The notes under the pieces are model-generated. The model was not told the origin of the DNA and made no database searches. It worked only from the letters and a program-made list of their open reading frames with translations. The position numbers were made by a program, and so were the translations under genes. Below are positions 1-9,084 of a stretch of 64,000 nt of DNA, piece after piece; positions within the stretch are counted from its first letter, which is position 1; each line of letters starts with the position of its first letter. The stretch is from assembly GCF_019857205.1 (NCBI RefSeq), contig NZ_JAHWXO010000001.1, positions 546,274-610,273 on the forward strand, in the 5' to 3' direction. The DNA comes from Qipengyuania pacifica (lineage in GTDB: Bacteria > Pseudomonadota > Alphaproteobacteria > Sphingomonadales > Sphingomonadaceae).

Positions 1-1421
1 AAGTACGCCTGCATGATACTGCCCATGACGGTCGCAACCAGCAGTTGCGGGACAACGACGAACACGTTGAACAGGCCCATGAATATGCCGAGCTTTGCCT
101 GCGGAAGGTTGCTGGCGAGAATGGCGTAGGGCATGGCCAGGATGCTGGCCCACGCGATGCCGATGCCCACCTCCGCCAGCAGCAATGCCCCGGCATCGCG
201 CACGAAGAAGAACATCAGAAAGCCCGCAGCGCCAAGCGTCAGGCAAATTGAATGGGTCATGACCTGGCCGAGGCGGCGGCTCATCGCGGGTAGAAGCGCA
301 AGGGCGGCGATGGCGGCAACGCCGTTGTAGACCGTGAAGAGCACGTTCACCCAGTTTGCGCCCTCGTTGTAGGCGACGCTCGCGGTATTGGTGCTGCCGA
401 AGACGTATTGCGTGACGATCGGCGTGGTGTTGATCCACATGATGAAAAGCGCCGACCAGCTGAAGAATTGCACCAGCGCCAGGCGTTTCATGACTTCGGG
501 CATGCCCGAAAAGTCGCCGACGATGCTGGAAAGCATGTTGGCTGTCCGGCCCCGCTTGGCGAGTGTGATCCCGATTGCGCTCAGAAAGCCGTAGGCAACC
601 AGCAATGCGCCGAGTAAAAGGACTTCTTTCTCGAGCCCGAGAGCGTCGACGGCGAGGACCGCAAGCAGACCTGCAACCACCCAGAGGGTGCTGCCGACAT
701 AGCTCTTGCTGGAAAGGGCGCGGACCGGCTGCGTAAGCGTATCGTCCTGTCCGCCTGCAAAAGCCGCCTGTTCGTCCGGACTGTATTCCTTCGTCGTGAC
801 GATGGTCCACATGACCGCCGAGAAAAGCGCGAGGCTGCCGCCCCAGAAGCTCCACTTTACCGTATCCGGGATACCTCCTTCCGGTGCTACATTGCTGACG
901 CCGGCCTGTTCGAGAAGCCAGGGGAAGATCGATCCCACCACGGCACCTGCGCCGATAAAGGCTGTCTGCACCGCATAGCCGGCGGCATGCTGATCGGCAT
1001 GCAGCATGTCGCCGACAAAGGCGCGGAATGGCTCCATCGAGATATTGAGCGACGCATCGAGCATCCAGAGCATCGCTGCGGCGAATAGCAGCGGCGCGCC
1101 GAAGGCGGGACTCAACGGCATCAGGAAGAGCGCGATGGCGGACAGCACGGCCCCGGTGAGGAAATAGGGGCGGCGGCGCCCGAGGCGATTCCAGGTGCGG
1201 TCCGAAAGGTGGCCGATGATCGGCTGCACGAGCAGGCCGGTAAGCGGTGCCGCCACCCACAATGCGGGCAGGTCGTCGATGCTCGATCCCAGCGTCTGGA
1301 AGACACGGCTCATGTTCGAATTCTGTAGTGCGAAGCCGATCTGGATGCCGAAAAACCCAAAACTGATATTCCACAGCCCGGCGAAATTCTGGCGCGGTTT
1401 TTCCCGCAGCGCCTGCGTCAT
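1..1421 (-). CDS. MFS sugar (maltose-type) transporter, 3' end beyond window
   Basis: Inner-membrane proton-coupled sugar symporter of the SLC45/GPH-like major facilitator branch, probably importing maltose or maltodextrins. My translation of the minus strand starts [20 protein letters not shown] and runs about 473 residues to the window edge without a stop. The MFS loop signature appears as [18 protein letters not shown] near residues 80-97, and many hydrophobic helices follow. The ATG at 1421 is preceded by a GAGGG-type ribosome binding site. It lies 116 bp downstream of the LacI-type regulator on the same strand, with a candidate operator between them (1515-1530). The locus context of a TonB receptor, amylase and glucosidases supports a maltose role; the substrate is inferred, not shown. 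Confidence 0.85.
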   Translation of the reverse strand, partial: MTQALREKPRQNFAGLWNISFGFFGIQIGFALQNSNMSRVFQTLGSSIDDLPALWVAAPLTGLLVQPIIGHLSDRTWNRLGRRRPYFLTGAVLSAIALFLMPLSPAFGAPLLFAAAMLWMLDASLNISMEPFRAFVGDMLHADQHAAGYAVQTAFIGAGAVVGSIFPWLLEQAGVSNVAPEGGIPDTVKWSFWGGSLALFSAVMWTIVTTKEYSPDEQAAFAGGQDDTLTQPVRALSSKSYVGSTLWVVAGLLAVLAVDALGLEKEVLLLGALLVAYGFLSAIGITLAKRGRTANMLSSIVGDFSGMPEVMKRLALVQFFSWSALFIMWINTTPIVTQYVFGSTNTASVAYNEGANWVNVLFTVYNGVAAIAALALLPAMSRRLGQVMTHSICLTLGAAGFLMFFFVRDAGALLLAEVGIGIAWASILAMPYAILASNLPQAKLGIFMGLFNVFVVVPQLLVATVMGSIMQAY

Positions 1422-1514
1422 GCAAAGTCCCTCGTTCCTGGCCACGCCGGTCTTTGTGCCCGCTGCAGCATTGCTCGTGACGAACGCTTGCACGGCACGC
1501 TGTCCGCGCCAAGT

Positions 1515-1530
1515 GCGTATACGAATACGC
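1515..1530. promoter_or_regulatory. Candidate LacI-family operator upstream of the MFS gene
   Basis: Perfect inverted repeat GCGTAT-acga-ATACGC in the gap between the repressor gene and the transporter gene. It contains GTATACG, which also occurs in the repressor/receptor gap at 2628-2634. LacI-family proteins bind short palindromes of this size. Assignment to the neighbouring regulator is inference. Confidence 0.4.
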
Positions 1531-1537
1531 TGGCCCG

Positions 1538-2575
1538 TTAGGTTCTCCCGCTGCTGCCGCGCACAACCAGCTTTCCGGGAAGTTTGCGCGGGGGGAGGTC
1601 GCGTCCCTCGATCTGCGCCAGGAGCGTTTCGACAAGCGCCTGCCCCGCGCCGCGAATGTCCTGCATCACCGTGGTCAACGGCGGGGTCGTGAGGCTGGCC
1701 GCGGGGATATCGTCGAAACCGACGACCGCGACGTCCTGCGGAACGCGGCGGCCGGCCTCGGCCAGAGCCCGCATTGCGCCAATGGCGATCAGGTCGCTGG
1801 CCGCGAAAATCGCGTCGAATTGTGCGCCGCTGTCGAGCAGACCTTTCGCGGCAGTCCAGCCCTCTTCTTCGGTTGTCAGCGCATCGAACTGGAGCGCCGC
1901 GTCTTTTGCGATTCCCCCGTCCTGCATTGCTTCCAGCAACCCACGGTACCGGCCGGCAAATTCCGGATAGTGGTCGTCGGCATGGCCGAGAAAAGCAATG
2001 CGCCGTCGACCGCTCTCGATCAGGTGCCGACCGGCAAGCTTTCCGGCGGTGACGTTATCCGTCCCGACCGTGACGCCGCTCGTGTCGCTCGAAACCGAAC
2101 CCCAGCGCGCGAAATGCGTGCCCTGACGAACGAGCTGCTCCATTCGTTCGCGGTATTTGGTGTAATCGCCATAGCCCAGCAGGATCAGCCCGTCGGCACG
2201 ATGGCTGTCCTGGTACTGGACGTGCCAGTCACCCTCCATGCGCTGAAACGATATCAACAGGTCCAGACCGCGGTCGGCGCAGGCCCGGGTGATCGAGCCG
2301 AGCATCGCGAGGAAGAACGGGTTGATCATGCTCTCGTCGGGAGTCGGGTCTTCGAAGAACAGCAGCGCGATCGTATTCGATCTTTGGCTGCGCAATGACG
2401 AGGCGTTCTTGTCGACCGTATAATTGAGATCGCGAGCGATGGCTTCGATCCTTGCCCGGGTGCTGGCGCTGACCGATTTGTCGCCGCGGAGAGCGCGGCT
2501 CACCGTGGGCTGCGATACCCCTGCGGCATAGGCGATATCGAAACTGGTCGGCCGACCCGTCGGCTTTCGACCCAT
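1538..2575 (-). CDS. LacI-family transcriptional repressor of the maltodextrin locus
   Basis: DNA-binding regulator of 345 residues with a LacI-type helix-turn-helix at about residues 8-30 ([21 protein letters not shown]). A periplasmic-binding-protein-like ligand domain follows, containing the typical VGTDN and [12 protein letters not shown] segments. The ATG at 2575 was chosen because GGAGGAGGAG lies just upstream; the frame stays open further upstream but that stretch does not resemble the family. It sits between the leftward MFS gene and the rightward TonB receptor, the usual position for a local sugar-responsive repressor. The inducer is probably a maltose-type sugar, which is inferred from the neighbours. 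Confidence 0.9.
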   Translation of the reverse strand: MGRKPTGRPTSFDIAYAAGVSQPTVSRALRGDKSVSASTRARIEAIARDLNYTVDKNASSLRSQRSNTIALLFFEDPTPDESMINPFFLAMLGSITRACADRGLDLLISFQRMEGDWHVQYQDSHRADGLILLGYGDYTKYRERMEQLVRQGTHFARWGSVSSDTSGVTVGTDNVTAGKLAGRHLIESGRRRIAFLGHADDHYPEFAGRYRGLLEAMQDGGIAKDAALQFDALTTEEEGWTAAKGLLDSGAQFDAIFAASDLIAIGAMRALAEAGRRVPQDVAVVGFDDIPAASLTTPPLTTVMQDIRGAGQALVETLLAQIEGRDLPPRKLPGKLVVRGSSGRT

Positions 2576-2879
2576 CGCTCTCCTCCTCCGGGGCAGTGCT
2601 CGCATACTCTCTCGCCCGCGACCATAGGTATACGTGGCGGGACAGGCAACTTGAAGCGCCCGGATCCCGCGGGGATCGGCTATTTCGGCGAGGCTATGGC
2701 AAAATTGCACCAAGCCGTGTTGCGGCGCAATCACATACGTATGCTGTCTATCGCGACTTGCCGATCCCGACATATGCCGACGCCGTACAGGTGGTTTGCA
2801 CCACGCAGGACCTGTCGAGAATTGGACTGCGGCCCAGGCAACCGAGAACGGTTCCGGGTCTTTTGGGGAGAGCTTTGAA
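2576..2879. promoter_or_regulatory. Divergent control region between repressor and TonB receptor, with two candidate operators
   Basis: A 304-bp gap without a gene. It holds GTATACG at 2628-2634, close to the repressor start, and the perfect 10-bp palindrome CATACGTATG at 2734-2743, about 140 bp before the receptor start. Both resemble the palindrome at 1515-1530. The receptor has a GGGGAG ribosome binding site at 2865-2870. Promoter -35/-10 boxes could not be assigned with confidence. Confidence 0.4.
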
Positions 2880-5636
2880 ATGGCAAATCGCAACAGATTT
2901 ACCGCCACCGTCAGCATGTCGGCCTTTGCCGTTTCGCTGGCCGCGATGGCGACACCGGCAGTCGCGCAGGACGTCGATCCGAACATCGATGTCGAGGCGG
3001 AAGCGGACACCGATGCGCAATCCGACGATGTTATCATCGTTTCCGGCTTTCGCGAGTCGCTGGCAACTTCGGTCAGCACCAAGCGCAACAGCGACCTGAT
3101 CCTGGAATCGGTAACGGCAGAAGACATTGGCAAGCTGCCCGACGATTCCATCGGGGAATCGATCGCCCGCCTGCCTGGCGTCACTTCGCAGCGCCTCAAC
3201 GGCCGCGCAAACGTCATCGCCATTCGCGGGCTCGGCCCCGACTTCTCGCAGACGCTGCTGAACGGACGCGAACAGACCTCGACCGGCGACAACCGGGCGG
3301 TCGAATTTGACCAGTACCCTTCCGAAGTCGTCAACCAAGTCAATGTTTACAAGACACCATCGGCCAGCCTTGTCGGCCAGGGCCTCGTCGGGACGATCGA
3401 TGTGCGCACCATCCGTCCGCTCGAGGCAGACGAACGTATCCTGGCTGTCGGTGCGAAGGGGTCCTATGCCGATCTGGGCGCGCTCAATGCCGGGTCGAAG
3501 GAATTCGGCTACCGTGTAAATGCGACCTTTGTCGACCAGTTCGCCGATGATACGCTGGGCGTGGCGCTGGCAGCCGCCTATACCGACGAGCCCTATCAAC
3601 TGCAGGAATTCAACGCTTGGGGCTATGCCGGTGACGGAACGACAGGCAATCCCTTCGTGATCGGCGGTAACAAGAGCTTCGTCACCTCCACTCAACTCAA
3701 GCGCTTCGGCGTCAACGGCACGGTGCAGTTCGAAGCCAGCCCGACTTTCATGGTTACGGTCGACGGCTTCTATTCCAACTTCGACGACGATCAGTCCAAG
3801 CGCGGAATCGAACTGCCTCTGGGCTTCAACGGTGCGCCCACGAATGCCACCGTGGTCGATGGCCCATTCGGCGGTTTTGCCGAGGCGGGCACGTTCGAAA
3901 ACGTCGAGGGCGTGGTTCGCAATGACGTATTCCAGCGCAAGGCCGATCTCTATTCGGGCGGCATCAATCTCGACTACCAAGGCAATGACGGCTGGAATGC
4001 CTTCTTCGATTTCGGCTATTCGCGCACCGACCGTGAAGAACTCAGCATCGAAAGCTACTCGGGTACCGGTTACGGCGCCGGAGTGGGTGCGACCGATACG
4101 ATCGATTTCATCTCTGGGACAGAAGGTACCAGCTTTTCACCTACGCTCGATTACAGAGATCCGAACCTGATCGTGCTGACCGATCCGCTCGGCTGGGGCG
4201 GCGACCGGATCCAGGCGGGATATTACAATGACCGTATCGTCGAAGATGAGCTGTTCCAGTATCGTCTAGGCGTGGGCAAGGAGTTGGGTGGCTTCTTCTC
4301 CAAGATCAATTTCGGCCTCGCCTATACTGATCGATCCAAGAACCTCACTCCGGACGAATTTTTCGTGTCCCCCGCAAACGGCGCGACCGAAGTGGCCATC
4401 CCGAATAGCGCGCTGCTGCGCGAGACCGATCTCGGCTATCTCGGTCTAGGCCCGATCGTCAGCTACGATGTGCGCGACCTGATCGCGGACGGCACGCTGG
4501 TGCTCGATCCCAACCCTTCGAACGACGTTCCGGCGAAGGCCTACGGCATCACCGAAAAGCTGATGACCGCCTATCTGCAGCTCGATATCGAGCAGGAAAT
4601 GGGCGTGGGCGTGCTGACCGGGAATGTTGGCGTGCAGGCAATCAATACCGAACAGAATTCGACCGGTGTCGCATTCGCCGATATCGATGGCGACGGTGCA
4701 GCAGACCGCGTCGACCTTTCGCTCGGCGATAATTACTGGGACGTCCTGCCCAGTGCCAACCTGTCTCTGCGCACGGACAGTGGATGGGTGTTCCGTGTGG
4801 CCGCCAGCCGCCAGATCCAGCGCCCGCAACTCGACGACCTGCGTGTCGCCATCAGCTACGGCATCAATAACAATGCGGGTGAAAGTCCGACGGGCGAAGC
4901 GCCCTTCATCAGTGGCGGCGGCGGTAATCCGCTGCTGCGCCCCTATCGTGCCAATGCTGTCGATTTGAATATAGAAAAGTATTTCGCCGGCGGCGCCGGG
5001 GTGATCGCGGCGCAGGTCTTCTACAAGGATCTGGTCAGCTATATTGACGGGTCTCGCGTGATCTTCGACTACGCGCCGTTCCCGCAGCCGGCCGGGCAGA
5101 CCCCGGCCACCACGATCGGTTTCCTCGATTCCGAAGTGAACACGGGCGGCGGCAATTTCTACGGCGTCGAACTGGCCGCGACGGTGCCGTTCGATGTCTT
5201 CACCGGTACGCTCAACGGCTTCGGCGTTACCGGCGGGGCGGGCTACACGAAGACCAAGGTCGAGAATGCGAACGGCGATACCGACCAGATCCCCGGATAT
5301 TCCGAATGGGTCGCCAACGGCACGCTCTATTACGATCTTAACGGCTTCAGCGCGCGCGGCAGCGTGCGGTATCGGTCCGAGTTCTTGGCCGACTTCACCG
5401 GTTTCGGGGGATCGCCGACGCGCCGCCTGGCGCGAGCCGAAACCATCTTCGATGCGCAGATCGGCTACGAATTCCAGTCGGGCAGCGCGCTCGAAGGCCT
5501 TTCGCTCTACATCCAAGGCCAGAATTTGACCAATGCACCTTTCGTTTCGCAGTTCGACGTGCCCGAACCACGCGCGGTAATCGACTATCAGGAATACGGC
5601 CGCCGTTTCCTGGCCGGGTTCACGTACAAGTTCTAG
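2880..5636 (+). CDS. TonB-dependent receptor, maltodextrin-type
   Basis: Outer-membrane active transporter of 918 residues, proposed to take up maltodextrins using TonB/ExbBD energy. The N-terminus MANRNRFTATVSMSAFAV is a signal peptide, with likely cleavage near AVAQ at residues 27-30. The plug domain follows (about residues 50-180, including ESIARLPGVTSQRLNGRAN and AIRGLGPDFSQTLLNGREQ). A long beta-barrel ends in the aromatic terminus FTYKF, the standard signal for outer-membrane insertion. The ATG at 2880 has a good ribosome binding site. It belongs to the Caulobacter/Xanthomonas-style receptor class found next to GH13/GH97 enzymes and tryptophan-halogenase homologues. The ligand is inferred from the enzymes that follow. 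Confidence 0.9.
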   Translation: MANRNRFTATVSMSAFAVSLAAMATPAVAQDVDPNIDVEAEADTDAQSDDVIIVSGFRESLATSVSTKRNSDLILESVTAEDIGKLPDDSIGESIARLPGVTSQRLNGRANVIAIRGLGPDFSQTLLNGREQTSTGDNRAVEFDQYPSEVVNQVNVYKTPSASLVGQGLVGTIDVRTIRPLEADERILAVGAKGSYADLGALNAGSKEFGYRVNATFVDQFADDTLGVALAAAYTDEPYQLQEFNAWGYAGDGTTGNPFVIGGNKSFVTSTQLKRFGVNGTVQFEASPTFMVTVDGFYSNFDDDQSKRGIELPLGFNGAPTNATVVDGPFGGFAEAGTFENVEGVVRNDVFQRKADLYSGGINLDYQGNDGWNAFFDFGYSRTDREELSIESYSGTGYGAGVGATDTIDFISGTEGTSFSPTLDYRDPNLIVLTDPLGWGGDRIQAGYYNDRIVEDELFQYRLGVGKELGGFFSKINFGLAYTDRSKNLTPDEFFVSPANGATEVAIPNSALLRETDLGYLGLGPIVSYDVRDLIADGTLVLDPNPSNDVPAKAYGITEKLMTAYLQLDIEQEMGVGVLTGNVGVQAINTEQNSTGVAFADIDGDGAADRVDLSLGDNYWDVLPSANLSLRTDSGWVFRVAASRQIQRPQLDDLRVAISYGINNNAGESPTGEAPFISGGGGNPLLRPYRANAVDLNIEKYFAGGAGVIAAQVFYKDLVSYIDGSRVIFDYAPFPQPAGQTPATTIGFLDSEVNTGGGNFYGVELAATVPFDVFTGTLNGFGVTGGAGYTKTKVENANGDTDQIPGYSEWVANGTLYYDLNGFSARGSVRYRSEFLADFTGFGGSPTRRLARAETIFDAQIGYEFQSGSALEGLSLYIQGQNLTNAPFVSQFDVPEPRAVIDYQEYGRRFLAGFTYKF

Positions 5637-5651
5637 TGTTTCTCCCGGAAA

Positions 5652-5690
5652 GGGCGGCGCGGTTCCTCGCGGCCATGCCGCCCTATCCTT
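5652..5690 (+). terminator. Possible attenuating hairpin after the TonB receptor
   Basis: Inverted repeat GGGCGGC (5652-5658) / GCCGCCC (5677-5683), followed by a pyrimidine stretch TATCCTTTCC. The T tract is weak, so it may only reduce read-through between the receptor and the enzyme genes, or stabilise the receptor mRNA 3' end. Confidence 0.35.
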
Positions 5691-5752
5691 TCCAAGGTTT
5701 CGCAGGCAAACGCGCCGCCACACCTTGCCGTCTCGGGAAACAGGGTTGAGCC

Positions 5753-7258
5753 GTGAATGACAATCGCACCTTTCGCATCTTGATCGCCGGCGGCGGGACC
5801 GCCGGCTGGATGGCGGCGGCATTGCTGGCCCGGTTCCTGCCTCCGGACTACCGGGTCGCGCTGGTCGAAAGCGAGGCAATCGGCACGATCGGCGTGGGCG
5901 AAGCGACGATTCCGCAGATCCGCCATTTCAACCAGGCGCTGGGCATCGACGAGGCCGAGTTCCTGCGCGAGACAAAGGGCAGCATCAAGCTCGGCATCGC
6001 GTTCGATGGCTGGCGCGGCGAAGGCCATAGCTACATGCACGCGTTCGGCCCGGTCGGTCAGTCGTCGGGCCTCATCCCTTTTCGCCATTACTGGCTGCGC
6101 GCCAAGGCGCTGGGCCATGCGAAGGACCTGGCGCTTTATTCGCCCAACGAGGTGGCCGCGCGCAATCTGCGCATGCCAAGGCCGGGCGGGGGGGACTTGC
6201 CATACGCCTATCACTTCGACGCCTCGCTCTATGCCGCTTTCCTGCGCCATTATGCCGAAACGCGGGGTGCCGTGCGCACCGAAGGCACCATCGAGCGGGT
6301 GGAGCGCGACGGCGAAACCGGAGATATTGCGGCACTCGTGCTTAATGGCGGGCGCCGGATGGAAGCCGATTTCTTCATCGACTGCACCGGCTTTCGCGCG
6401 CTGCTGATCGAGGGGGCCATGGAGGCCGGGTTCGATGACTGGTCGAACCTGCTGCCCTGCGACCGCGCTCTGGCGGTACCTTGCACCAGCGGCGGTGATT
6501 TCACCCCCTATACCCGCGCGATGGCGCGCAAGGCCGGCTGGCAGTGGCGCATTCCGCTGCAGCACCGGATCGGAAACGGCTACGTCTTCAGTTCGCAATT
6601 CTGCAGCGAGGCCGATGCGGCCGATACGCTCCTCGCCAATCTGGACGGGAGCCCCGACGGCGACCCGCGTCTGCTGAGCTTCACCACCGGTAAGCGGAGG
6701 CGGCAATGGGTAGGCAATTGCCTGGGACTGGGTCTGGCGGCGGGATTCATGGAGCCGCTCGAATCTACCAGTATCCACCTGGTGCAAAGCGCGCTTGCCC
6801 GGTTCCTGCAACTTCTGCCCACCGGCAGGTCCACGCCGTCGACGATCGACCATTTCAATGCACAGGCCGATTTCGAGTGGAGCCGCGTGCGCGATTTTCT
6901 CGTTCTCCATTACTGGGCCAACGGGCGCGAAGGCGATCCCTTCTGGGATGCCATGCGAGCGCTTGACCTGCCTGCCACCTTGCAATGCAAGGTCGACCAG
7001 TGGCGCGATACGGGCCACATCCATCGCGAGCATGAGGAGCTGTTTACCGAGGTCGCCTGGTTCCAGGTTTTCGCCGGACAGGGCGTCTTGGCCAATCACT
7101 ACAATCCGCTGGCCGATGCCATGGCCGAACAGGACCTCCTCGATTTTCTGGCATGGCAGGAGCGCCAGCTCGAGCAGGCCGCTGCCGCCATGCCGCACCA
7201 CGCAGATACGCTGGGCAGGTTGATGGCCCGTCCTGCCAAAAGGAACACTGCCGCATGA
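5753..7258 (+). CDS. Flavin-dependent tryptophan-halogenase-family protein (first copy)
   Basis: FAD-dependent protein of 501 residues, translated from GTG. The nucleotide-binding motif GGGTAGW lies at residues 13-19, the catalytic lysine of the family at K79 (in SIKLGI), the WQWRIP motif of flavin-dependent halogenases at 263-268, and the conserved acidic residue E337 in EPLESTSIHL. Known members such as PrnA and RebH chlorinate tryptophan with reduced FAD, chloride and oxygen. Members beside TonB receptors have mostly unassigned substrates. It is the first gene of a tightly overlapping series, and its stop overlaps the amylase start (ATGA). No flavin reductase gene is visible nearby. Family assignment is firm; halogenating activity and substrate are not shown. 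Confidence 0.88.
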   Translation: MNDNRTFRILIAGGGTAGWMAAALLARFLPPDYRVALVESEAIGTIGVGEATIPQIRHFNQALGIDEAEFLRETKGSIKLGIAFDGWRGEGHSYMHAFGPVGQSSGLIPFRHYWLRAKALGHAKDLALYSPNEVAARNLRMPRPGGGDLPYAYHFDASLYAAFLRHYAETRGAVRTEGTIERVERDGETGDIAALVLNGGRRMEADFFIDCTGFRALLIEGAMEAGFDDWSNLLPCDRALAVPCTSGGDFTPYTRAMARKAGWQWRIPLQHRIGNGYVFSSQFCSEADAADTLLANLDGSPDGDPRLLSFTTGKRRRQWVGNCLGLGLAAGFMEPLESTSIHLVQSALARFLQLLPTGRSTPSTIDHFNAQADFEWSRVRDFLVLHYWANGREGDPFWDAMRALDLPATLQCKVDQWRDTGHIHREHEELFTEVAWFQVFAGQGVLANHYNPLADAMAEQDLLDFLAWQERQLEQAAAAMPHHADTLGRLMARPAKRNTAA

Positions 7259-9084
7259 CCCGTTTCGTCCTTCCGCTGCTGACGCTTGGTCTTGCGTCCG
7301 TCTCGCCTGCGCAGGCTCAGGACAGCGCAGGCGAAACGAACTTTCGGGACCGCCTGCCATCCGAGGAGATCGTCTACTTCGTGCTTCCCGACCGGTTCGA
7401 GAATGGCGATCCCTCCAACGATCGGGGGGATTTCGTGGGGGACCGTCTGGAGACGGGTTACGACCCCGAGCATAGGGGGTTCTTCCATGGGGGTGACCTG
7501 AAAGGCCTGACGCAGCGGCTCGATTATCTCGATCGGCTGGGCGTAACCGCCATCTGGTTTGCGCCGATCTTCCAGAATAAGCCGGTACAGGGCCCCGAAG
7601 GCGGCGAGAGTGCCGGGTATCACGGCTATTGGGTAACGGACTTCACACGGCCCGACGGCCATTTCGGCTCGCGTGTCGAGTTCAAGTCCTTCGTCGACGC
7701 CGCGCATGCGCGCGGGATGAAAGTCTACATGGACATCATCACCAACCACACCGCCGACGTGATCCGCTATGCCGAGGGTGATGCGACGGACTATGTTTAT
7801 CGCAGCAAGGGTGACTTTCCCTATTCGCGCCGGGGCGGCGTGGATGGCGCGCCGGTCAATACGGGTTTCATGGGCGACGAAGACCGTAGCGCAGTCAATT
7901 TCGCCAGGCTGACGGACCCGTCCTATGCCTACACGCCGGTGGTCCCGGCGGATGAGGCTGAGAGCAAGGTTCCCGCCTGGCTGAATGATCCGATCTACTA
8001 CCACAACCGCGGCGACACTACCTTCACCGGCGAGAGCAGCCGGTTCGGCGATTTCGCAGGTCTCGATGATCTGTTCACCGAGCACCCGCGCGTCGTTGAA
8101 GGGATGATCGAAATCTACGGAAACTGGATCCGCGATTTCGGGATCGACGGGTTCCGCGTCGACACCGCGCGGCATGTGAACCCGGAATTCTGGCAGGCCT
8201 TCGTTCCGGCCATGCTGAAAACCGCCGACGAAGCAGGAATTCCCAACTTCCACATCTTCGGCGAGGTCTACCGCGACACACCCGACAATGGGTATATAGC
8301 GCAATATACGCGGCGCGACGGCTTCCCGGCCGTGCTCGATTTTGCCTTCGCACAGGCGCTGCGCGAAACCGTGGGCCAGGGCAAAGGCACGCATGTTCTG
8401 ACAGAAATGTTCGATGGCGACGTGCTGTATGAAGGCGGCGAAGAGGCCGCGCTCGCATTACCGACCTTCCTCGGCAATCATGACATGGGCCGTTTCTCGA
8501 CCCTCGTGAAGGCGGATCGGCCCGAGATCGGGCAGGAGGAACTGCTCGCGCGGGTAAAGCTTGCGCATGCGATGCTGCTGACCCTGCGGGGCAGCCCGGT
8601 AATCTATTACGGCGACGAACAGGGTTTCGTCGGCGATGGTAACGACCAGGCCGCGCGCGAGGACATGTTCCCCTCCCGCACGGCCAGCTACAACGACAAC
8701 GACCTGATCGGCACCGATGCGACCACGGCGCAAAGCAATTTCGACGAAAGCCACCCCCTGTTCGAACTGATTGCTCAGTTTTCCGCCATCCGCCGCACGA
8801 ACCCGGCGCTTTCGCGCGGGAGGCAGGTTGTGCGGCACTACGATCAGGAACCGGGCATCTTCGCCGTCAGTCGCTTTGACCCGGACACGGGCGAGGAATA
8901 TCTGGCAGCCTTCAACACGTCCGATGCAGAACGCAGCGCCAACATCGTCGTAGGCTACGATGCCCGCAGCTTCGACGAACTGGCCGGCACATGCCCGGCG
9001 AAAGTTTCCGCCCCGGGGAGCGCCGCGCTGACGCTGCCCGCCTTCGGCTGGGCCGTATGCCGCGTGTCGGAGGTGGCAGAATGA
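7255..9084 (+). CDS. Secreted GH13 alpha-amylase
   Basis: Glycoside hydrolase family 13 enzyme of 609 residues that should cleave alpha-1,4 links in starch or maltodextrins in the periplasm or outside the cell. The ATG at 7255 overlaps the preceding stop and gives a clear signal peptide (MTRFVLPLLTLGLASVSPAQAQ). The four GH13 regions are visible: DIITNH; GIDGFRVDTARHV with the nucleophile Asp; FHIFGEVY with the acid/base Glu; FLGNHD with the third acidic residue. The C-terminal part is a beta-rich domain ending FGWAVCRVSE. It overlaps the next glucosidase gene by 4 nt. Confidence 0.9.
   Translation: MTRFVLPLLTLGLASVSPAQAQDSAGETNFRDRLPSEEIVYFVLPDRFENGDPSNDRGDFVGDRLETGYDPEHRGFFHGGDLKGLTQRLDYLDRLGVTAIWFAPIFQNKPVQGPEGGESAGYHGYWVTDFTRPDGHFGSRVEFKSFVDAAHARGMKVYMDIITNHTADVIRYAEGDATDYVYRSKGDFPYSRRGGVDGAPVNTGFMGDEDRSAVNFARLTDPSYAYTPVVPADEAESKVPAWLNDPIYYHNRGDTTFTGESSRFGDFAGLDDLFTEHPRVVEGMIEIYGNWIRDFGIDGFRVDTARHVNPEFWQAFVPAMLKTADEAGIPNFHIFGEVYRDTPDNGYIAQYTRRDGFPAVLDFAFAQALRETVGQGKGTHVLTEMFDGDVLYEGGEEAALALPTFLGNHDMGRFSTLVKADRPEIGQEELLARVKLAHAMLLTLRGSPVIYYGDEQGFVGDGNDQAAREDMFPSRTASYNDNDLIGTDATTAQSNFDESHPLFELIAQFSAIRRTNPALSRGRQVVRHYDQEPGIFAVSRFDPDTGEEYLAAFNTSDAERSANIVVGYDARSFDELAGTCPAKVSAPGSAALTLPAFGWAVCRVSEVAE

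Noticed and set aside
5633..7360. A 575-residue open frame antisense to the first halogenase-like gene; similar long antisense frames at 4446-5879, 7099-8394, 2748-3980 and 36393-37373.
   Set aside because: Compositions are mirror images of the real genes, with no recognisable domains or translation signals.
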